64,000 nt of DNA. Source: Narthecium ossifragum (taxonomy: Eukaryota; Streptophyta; Magnoliopsida; Dioscoreales; Nartheciaceae). The stretch spans positions 3,985,115-4,049,114 of the forward strand of contig OY986972.1 of assembly GCA_963920575.1 (NCBI GenBank), written 5' to 3'. Below the pieces are notes generated by a model that was given only the letters and a program-made list of their open reading frames with translations, had not been told where the DNA came from and ran no database searches. Shown in pieces: positions 56,301-64,000 of this stretch. Every line of letters begins with the position of its first letter. The first letter of the stretch is position 1. The position numbers and the translations under genes were made by a program.

Positions 56301-59300
56301 ATTCGAAGCATATAGTGCACTTGTATAGTTTCAATGGTCGTGATGAGCTGGGACAGCACTTGGAGGTAAGGTTTTTCTCCTTGAAACACTTTTGATTAAT
56401 AATTTTTTCTGTACGTCGTTAGTTATCATATTGATAGCTTCATGGGATGCAGACTTCTGTGGTTCTTGAAGCCATTAATTAAGTTTTTGGTGACCAACTG
56501 TTTGTTTCACAGATTGATGCACATGTTGGAAGAGTTAACGATATCGCCTTCTCTATACCAAACAAAAACCTCTGCATTGTAACATGTGGAGATGACATGA
56601 CAATCAAGGTTTGCCTATTTGTCTCGAAAGGTAGTTGCTATTGCTATCTTAGATTTCTTTGTCACTAGTCTTGTCTCTTCAGGTTTGGGAAGCTAAAAGC
56701 GGTGCAACCCTTTACACCTTTCATGGTCATGAAGCAGCTGTGTACTGTGTCTGTCCACATACAAAGGAAAATATTCAGGTAGCATCTCAATATTGTGCAA
56801 TCAATTATTTTTTCTCAACAAGTAGTTATAGCACTATCTAGTCCTATCTACATTCAGCTAAAGCTTGTTTCAGAGTCCTGACAGGCATCTACGAATTATC
56901 AAAATCTTTGTATGTTGTCCAGTTTATCTTTTCAACATCTATTGATGGCAAGATTAAGGCTTGGTTGTATGATAATAGCGGACCAAAAGTTGATTATGAT
57001 GCACCAGGCAACTGGTGTACAACAATGGCGTATAGTGCTGATGGAACAAGGTATATGGGTGTTATCCTGCTACAGCTGCAAATCTTCACTGAATCCTCAC
57101 ATTATTTGCATGTTATCAGTACAATTTTGACAGTTCTGTTATAATTTCTATGGACAATTTTAGGCTGTTCTCTTGTGGGACCAGCCAGAAGGGTGATACA
57201 TTTATTGTGGAATGGCACGAAAGTGAAGGTTCCATAAAGCGAAAATTTGATGGCTTCCAGAAGCCATCAGTGGGAGTAGTGCAATTTGATACAACCAGAA
57301 ATCGATACTTGGCTGCTGGAGACGAGTTTATGGTCAAATTTTGGGACATGGACAATGGTAGTCTTCTGGCAGTGACTGATGCTGATGGCGGATTGCCGGT
57401 AATTAATAGCATTGTGAAATCTCCTTGTTTACTTTCCTGAACATCTTAAACCTTATGGTACTTATCTAGTTTGCCCAAATATTGCCAGGCATCACCACGC
57501 CTTAGATTTAACAAGAGAGGATCACTATTAGCTGTCTCAACAGATAACAATTGTATTAAAATACTTGCAAATGCTGAGGTGCTTCAGCTTCTGGTTACTT
57601 ACAATGCTTCCGGATCAGCTTCTGAGGCCATGGTGAAGGTAAATTTGTTGTAGAATGAATAGTTGCTACTATTGTTGTTTTATTGTTTTTTAATCTTTGA
57701 TAGAGATCCATATGTTTGATTTCATAAAGTATATTAAAACTTACTTGGCCTATGAAGTGTTTCTTTTCTCTTGTTACAAACATTGGTTTCATTTAACAAG
57801 CTTGCCTTTGTACCGGCAAGTTGCTCATTTTATGTCCATAGAGGAAATCTTTGGTTCATAAGGCTGAAGGCACTATAAGCACCCATTGAGCATTCCTCAT
57901 TATTAATGATAGGAATCCTAAAGTTTTTGTTTTGCTATGCTAAGTTTTGCTCTCACTGTCAATAACAATATGTTCCAGGCAAATGCCATCAGTCAGTTGG
58001 CTACTGTGAGTGCTCTTCCTGGAACTAGTGCTCCAGTCGCTGATCGTGGTCTGTCTGTGGGAGCTTCTCTTGGAATGGTAATTTATATTTATTCATACTT
58101 ATCTTCATTGCTTTTGGATGCGGATAGTGTGTATGTTTCTTTCAAGTCAAGATTGTCTTTACAAGGAAGGGAGAAGAGAGGAGGGGGGCTGCTTCCTCTG
58201 TCATGCTTGAGATAACTGTTTTGAAAAGCTAATTGATTCAGATTAATATTGATCCAGAATGCAGATGATCAGTGTACAGGGGATGTAAAGCCAATCATTA
58301 TTGATGAGTCAATGGAGAAATCCAAGATCTGGAAGCTCACTGAAATCAGTGAATCATCTCAGTGCCGTTCTTTGAAGCTCCCTGATAATTTATTAGCAGC
58401 AAAGGTCTGAATTCTAATCAAGTGAAATTAATGGTATTGATGTCACTATCACCATTTTTTTTACTGCTTAAGGTTGATATGTTAATAGCTAGAATCCCCT
58501 GAATATCATGGTATTGACTTATATCCTGTATTCTTAGTCCTTGTTACTAGTTTAATGAGCATTTGTTAGTGTCAGTATGAATTTGACTCTTACACACAAA
58601 GATATCCATTATGCATGAATTATTTTCATTGTAGTTGCTTGATTTCTGAATAATGCAACAGGCAGCACACCGTCATAATCTGTTATTGTTCTCTAGTTGG
58701 TCTGAAACATTTATTGTTTATAACTAATGCTGGTTTTAGTACAGAAGGAGAGAATCAGTTGCTCTAAAACCAGGAATCGGTGTAGAATTTCGATCTTGAT
58801 TGCCTTTTCTCAGTGTTTTATGATGCTTTCATCTTGTAGACATACCATTTGGTGGCTCTGTGGGTTCGTGATTGAATTCTAAGCATTCTCGAGAATTTGT
58901 TAACTGCTTGATCCTAGATGCCAACTAAGGTTATTTGTCCGAAAATGATCATTGTGCATGGCTTAGTTGGGACATAGCCTTTAGCAAAGCCAGCAGCTAT
59001 CTGCCTTTAAATCTAAATCATGTTACTGATCATGTACTTTGTCTATAATGAGTAAAAGTTTCTTTTCTTCATTTTTTTTTGAGACTAATAACAAGCATCC
59101 ACTTTTACTGCAAACATTTTGAGGATGTTTGGACTTTGAACTTTGAGTTTGAATGTATTTAATGTGTTCATTAGTTAGATACATAGATGTATAGAAGTAG
59201 CAGGCTTATTGTTCGTCCTCATTCACCAATTCTACTATTCTTTGAGTTTTTTGTATTTCTTTTCTCTTTATGCATTGATTTTTTAGTGAAGTTCTTAGAA

Positions 59301-62300
59301 ATAGGATTGGCTTTGGTCCCATTTTGATCAGTCCTGCTATGTTTCTCGTGATGAAGGTCCCATTTTGATCCACAACTTCTTAAGCTTCATATTTTCTAAT
59401 TACGAAGCTTAAGTGGCGTCCAATTTTGTAGTTACTCTCTCAACAGTCAAAAATGCATAGTATACATGTTGGCCCCCTTCTTTTACATGTTGAGACTGAT
59501 GCCATCATCTTTAACAAATATCAAGGAAAAACTATTATGGCTTGAACTTCTTCATGATAGAACCTTTTATTTGTATGGTTGTCTCGTCTCTGAGTATCCA
59601 CATGCAAAACTATCTCAATAAATAGCCAGTTCGGTTGAATTTCTGTACCCATTAGGTATGATGTGTGTACTCTGTCTGAATCATTACACGTATGGTTCCT
59701 ATCTGCAATGCTAAGAAGAACATTGCATCTTTCTGTTCCATTCTAGGTACCTATGTTAAGTCTCTTTATACTGCTTTAAGCAGACATATGTCCTCATGTT
59801 GTCATAAAATAGCATTAGTATCACGAAAGAAATCTTTGTTAAAACTCCATCAACCATTCTGTAAAAAACTCTTGCAAAAGTAGCATACTTATTAATTTTG
59901 CGATGTGGCCCCTTTTTTTCCTTGGTTCAGATACAAATAGAGTGAGATTTGAAAACAGATTGAAATGGCCAAACCACCTTAGCAATCTTTATGTGGTCTA
60001 CGTGGTCCAGTATAGAAGAAAGTGATTATAGTTGTTTGTTTGGTTTTTATTTATTCATGCGGTAAGCAAATGATAAGTTTTGTAGTTATTTTGCAAGGTT
60101 TAGAGTAGCACATAGGTGATTCTATTATTCAATCTGTGTTTAGGAGGTTTTTAATATATTCTTGTAATTTCTACTAGGTATAAGTGGATTCTTACACTTT
60201 AAATATTTGCGGCAAATTCATATATTGAAAATTACTGATTATTCATGAGCTCATAAAGATAATGAATAATGTTCCCACTATTGTACATAATTTTTCTGCT
60301 TTGGATCGCAGCTCATGTGTCTTCATGCCCAAAAGCCTGTTATTCCCATTATTGTCGAGGGAGAATTGGTTGTGTTAGTTGCTGATGGGTCAGCAGTAGG
60401 TTTTCCTTCTCTAACTGAACTCTAGGTCCTTTGACTTGAGCCCTAACCACATTTTATTCTTTAAGTGAAAACTATAAGGTGTTTTCGATCCAAGTTTGAT
60501 GACATTATCTGGCTTGGTGTAAATATTTAGTGAGCATCAGTTTTAAATATTTTTTGCAAGTGTAGCCTGCAAGGATTACCGCGTCAATGGTACGCACTGA
60601 GCCAACAAGCTACAAGCATGGTCAGTACCGCCAGTATGCCCTGTGCCGGACCGGTTACGGGGCCGTGCTGGGTTGGAGGTAAAAAAAAAATTCTTTTTCT
60701 ATATGTGCTTTTCAGTTCCCCCCCCCCCCCCCTCCTCTGCTTTTCCTCCTCTTTTCCCCCTTGCTTTTCAGTTTCCCTCCTTTCCCCCTTTGCTTTTCAG
60801 TTTCCCTCCTTTTCCCCTTTGCTTTTCAGTTTTCCCCTCCTTTGCTGTCAGTTTTCCATCCTTTGCTTCAATTTTTACTTTCCCCGCCCCTTTCAACCTT
60901 TATTTTATCAGTATTATCGGTGTGTGCCGGTCGAGGTTCACCTTGCACCGGTATCAAGGAGAGTTATCGACCTGGTTTCCTACCGGGTCGGTAAATTCCA
61001 GCCGGCACGGTACATACCGGCTGGTACGGCAATCCATGGTAGGCTGTTTGTTCTATACTTGGCTACCAACAGCTTGGTTTGGACAAGCTCCTCTGCACCG
61101 AGCTTAAGTGGATGATTGATACAGGAAGGGCTTTGTGTGGTCACTATTTTCTCTTCTTTGCTGATGGCAATGGAGGATCGTTAGGTAATTGTATTTTTGT
61201 AGGATATTATACAATTCAATGTTCTGAAATGGGTGGAAACCTGGGTTTAAGCAGTGTTTTGGGCAAGTGTGTTTCAGGTTGGCCAATGCCTAGACCTCGA
61301 AAAGTTGATGATTTGCAGCTGCAGTGTTCTGTCTCTATGATGTTTGAGGTCTGATATATAATAATGGCTTGGACCTGTGGCGTGCTGGTAGTGAATTTGG
61401 AGTGGTGTTGAGCAGTAATTTTATGATGTTTCAAAGAATCAGGCTACAAGTCCTCACCTTTCCTGTTTGCAACTATTGAATGTAGGGATGATGCATACAA
61501 GGAAAGGCAGAGCCAACCTCTGTTATGATCTACTAGATTTGGGCAGTTATCTATGTTAAAAGTCCAGGAAAAAATAGTCCGCTACAAACTTGCTATCTTG
61601 TCCTATGATCTTGCTGGGTTCACTAGCTTGGGTTTGTAGTTGGCTTGAATTTTCTTTTTTTGGTGCCTTGCTCAGCTTGAGGTGGAGCACTTTGTACCTT
61701 ATTTTTGGTCTGTACATGGGTTGCTTGATTTGAGTTCAAGTAACAGCTTAGAGCTCTGCAAGGATTACCATGCCTAGTTCTTTGACTAGCACGATACGTG
61801 CCGAGTAACTGGCGCGTAGCTCTTCAAGCTCCCGAGATATATCAACACAGGAGCTTTGCCCAGACATGTATTGTGCTGAAACATTACTGGCATGATACCT
61901 GTGCCGGCACAATACGTGCTGCCTGGTTTGGGCAGGCACAGTATCCTTTGGGCTATGACAATGTATTTTATCTTACAATTGCATTCATTTTTGTTGTGGC
62001 TTCTAGAGTTCTTGGTCTAACTGTATTTGTTTGTTACGAGGGCTTTTGTTTCTTTGATTGGTTTCAATAGCCACTTTTCATGAAATTGATTGTGTCGTCC
62101 TCATTATTTTGCTGGTGTTAGGTTTCATGTTTGTTATACACAAATTCTGGCATTGCTTTATTGGCATTGACATCCAATGCGGTTCATAAACTATGGAGAT
62201 GGCAGAAGTCTGACAGAAATGAGAGTGGGAAGGTACCGATGTCTTGCCTTGGGTAGAAGTTCTTTATGGGATCATTGTATTAATTGATGTTTGGCTTCTC

Positions 62301-62890
62301 TAGTCAACTACTGGCGCAGCACCGCAGCTCTGTCAACAATCAAGCGGCATCCTAATGACGAATGAGATAAGCGATCGAAACCCAGAGGAAGCCGTTCACT
62401 GCTTTGCGCTGTCAAAGAATGATTCATATGTCATGTCCACATCAGGCGGGAAAATTTCCCTTTTCAATATGATGACATTTAAGGTCAGTCTTGTCATATT
62501 GTTGGTTTAATATTTGCTTCTGGTGACTTTTTTTCGTGCTTAAGTTTATCCATCCATTGCAGACCATGACAACTTTCATGTCACCCCCTCCTGCAGCAAC
62601 TTTTCTTGCTTTTCACCCACAGGACAATAACGTCATTGCTATAGGCATGGACGACTTTTCAATCCAAATTTATAATGTCCAAAGTGATGAGGTTGGTCTT
62701 GCTTTTCTTGAAGATTCCTTCGAACTGTGGTCGTTGGCGTTGAATTGAAATTTTTAGCTGCAACTGTTCAGGTCAAAAGCAAGCTCAAAGGCCATCAAAA
62801 GAGAATAACAGGCCTCGCATTTTCTAAGGTGCTGAATGTACTCATATCATCAGGTGCAGATGCTCAGGTATGTGGAGCAGTTGCAACTTT

Positions 62891-62944
<54 letters not shown>

Positions 62945-63906
62945 TGTGTGTGTGCGCGCGTGCCTATGCATATTAACGGATGATGTACATTTGTCAGTGA
63001 GTTTACTATATACGGCTTAAGAAAGGAGGTTAGATGTACCATTGAGAATACACTAAAATCCACCATAAATTCAAAACCATCCCCTTTTAAATGAGGTGAT
63101 GTTCTGTTATTCATTGTCAGCCTTGGGGTGGGGTGGGGGGGAGATAGGTAGCCGGAAGGAAGGAAAAAGGAACAAAGGGAGGGGTAGAGAGATTGGGGGA
63201 AAGGAAATAGTGGTAGGGAGAAGGACACTATGGTTCTCAGTAGTCTAATAAAACAAAGGTTGGAGTGAAGATATTTGTTCTTCCAGGATTTTAAAGCTTC
63301 ATACATTACTACAGATTTTTAATACCACAGATAAGCATCTAAAAACCCCATTTGGAACTGTATACTATAGTTCAGAATATCGTGGAATCCTTTAGACTAT
63401 CATGGTATTCTGGGCTATCCAATGTGAAGTTAGATTATTTCAACAAAAATGTAATGTAAAGAGTACTCTTGAGTCTCCTCTACCCTTGCGCCCACAACAA
63501 CCATCTCTTCTACCCTCGCGCCCATAACAACCAAACCTCCTCTGTTTACATGTATGTGCATAGACATCTACATACATGTTTATTTATTGGAGATCTAAGT
63601 ATCAGTCAGCACGTTTGCTGCCCATACGTAAGGGTCTGATAGACAATTGGTAGGCATTGGCATGTTTTGGAATGCTATGGAAATAATTAGTTTCTGGTGA
63701 AATAGGTTGGTTTCAGTGAAATTTGTCCAAAAGTTGTGTTATGGACCAAAATGCTCTTTTATAATTGTGTCCTATGCAAATAATGGACCACATAGCTGTG
63801 GCCTTTTTCTCATTAGTATCTTGTAATCGTATTTGTTTGGAGGGTAGACTCATGTTTTTCTTCTACATGTATGGAACATAAGTAGTTTACTCCATCAACC
63901 CCCCCC

Positions 63907-63937
<31 letters not shown>

Positions 63938-64000
63938 ACACACCAACACAGAAAACCACCTCTCTGAGGCGAGTTTGTGTTTTAAGTTATCTAACACGCA
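53392..64000 (+). CDS. TPR: TOPLESS-related transcriptional co-repressor (3' end outside window)
   Basis: Twenty-two exons are visible (first 53392-53471, last 62772-62867), 945 codons in agreeing phases; family length is about 1120-1130. TOPLESS proteins bind EAR motifs of repressors such as Aux/IAA and recruit histone deacetylases in the nucleus. Residues 4-36 are the LisH (LSRELVFLILQFLEEERYWE) and about 34-92 the CTLH. The EAR-groove residues known from TPL/TPR2 structures, Lys71, Phe74, Phe104, Leu111, Leu130 and Leu150, are all kept, as is Asn176, the site changed in tpl-1. A Pro-rich linker (LKRPRTPQASNPTVDYHFAD) leads into WD40 repeats from about residue 330 (SVISMDFHPNQQTLLLVGTQ). 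Intron 3 has a GC donor and intron 18 is 3.7 kb. Which TPR paralogue this is cannot be fixed here. Confidence 0.95.
53939..54031 (+). other. GC-AG intron of the TOPLESS-related gene
   Basis: Exon 3 must end at TTCAG (53938) and exon 4 start at GGAGAACGAG (54032) to give DNFRENEQLQKYG. The donor is then GCAAGT instead of GT. CAG|GCAAGT is the strong-consensus context usual for the rare GC-AG introns. Confidence 0.85.
58405..62121 (+). other. 3.7-kb intron 18 of the TOPLESS-related gene
   Basis: Exon 18 ends LKLPDNLLAAK and the next recognisable exon begins VSCLLYTNSGIALLALTSNA, so everything between is intron. It contains a short exon-like stretch at about 60312-60397, a block with CGGTACGG/CCGGTCGG words (about 60570-61035), a C-run at 60718-60732 and a pyrimidine minisatellite. 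A second block with GGCACAATACGTGC words (about 61740-61940) may be related to the first. Confidence 0.75.
60745..60860 (+). repeat. pyrimidine minisatellite with repeated acceptor-like words
   Basis: A unit of about 26-28 bp close to CCCTTTGCTTTTCAGTTTCC is repeated about four times. Each unit contains a pyrimidine tract followed by TTTTCAG, i.e. a good plant 3' splice-site sequence. Confidence 0.8.
62892..62960 (+). repeat. (CT)n and (TG)n microsatellite in intron 22
   Basis: About 47 bp of CT repeats are followed directly by TG/CG repeats. It begins about 25 bp after the donor of exon 22. Confidence 0.95.
63100..63898 (+). other. intron 22 of the TOPLESS-related gene, continuing past the window
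   Basis: No further exon of the expected C-terminal WD40 region is found up to 64000. A G-rich block (63124-63230) and a repeated CCTCTACCCTTGCGCCCACA-like phrase (about 63477 and 63510) are the only structured parts. Confidence 0.6.
63899..63943 (+). repeat. poly(C) and (CA)n tract
   Basis: About 25 C in a row are followed by CA repeats. The exact number of C is doubtful in any assembly. Confidence 0.95.

Noticed and set aside
60618..61115. Plus-strand frames of up to 165 codons, rich in Phe, Pro and Ser
   Set aside because: They are translations of the pyrimidine minisatellite and C-run inside intron 18.
1..64000. CRISPR arrays, rRNA or tRNA genes, bacterial operons
   Set aside because: None seen. 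The regular box arrays at 2020-2325 and 7550-7630 have spacers that are too short and are inside LTR elements.

Overview
This is nuclear DNA of a flowering plant. Genes are split by many introns with GT-AG borders, intergenic DNA is AT-rich and full of transposons, and the recognisable proteins (a TOPLESS co-repressor, the chloroplast outer-membrane kinase KOC1, a plant CUE-domain protein, captured 4CL, laccase and DUF642 fragments) are all plant families. The lineage cannot be fixed from the sequence alone.

Three host genes are well supported. A five-exon gene for a CUE-domain protein of 266 residues lies at 18450-20125 (+). A KOC1-type kinase gene of five coding exons (632 residues) lies at 30095-21990 (-), with a 5.8-kb intron and a probable 5' UTR intron reaching about 32.7 kb. 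A TOPLESS-related co-repressor starts at 53392 (+); 22 exons (945 codons) are visible and the last roughly 180 codons lie beyond the window. A candidate 48-residue small-protein gene (15051-12490, -) and a broken CUE paralogue (about 9640-10398, +) are less certain.

The rest is mostly mobile DNA, much of it with readable target-site duplications. From left to right: a Pack-MULE (43-3490) carrying 4CL and receptor-kinase fragments and split by an LTR (1853-3428); a PPR-like fragment broken by a hAT MITE (3872-4454) and by a 5'-truncated LINE (4562-7912) that was itself hit by a 3.0-kb LTR-type element (4878-7900); a Tourist-like MITE (8052-8462); a PIF/Harbinger-like element carrying DUF642 fragments (16097-17945); a hAT-like element (33965-34828); a sister Pack-MULE carrying laccase fragments (36517-38158); and a 7.7-kb MULE (43584-51256).

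The 7.7-kb MULE is the most unusual object. It carries a seven-exon gene on + that joins a plant-mobile-domain-like region, a coiled coil, a short tandem repeat, an acidic region and a C48/Ulp1-like protease domain. On - it carries only the N-terminal part of a MURA transposase. Its introns and spacers are packed with a degenerate repeat centred on ACGCGT. It resembles the ULP-carrying MULEs known as Kaonashi. A second unusual signal is a GATCGATC box that recurs at about 20-bp spacing in two otherwise different LTR elements.
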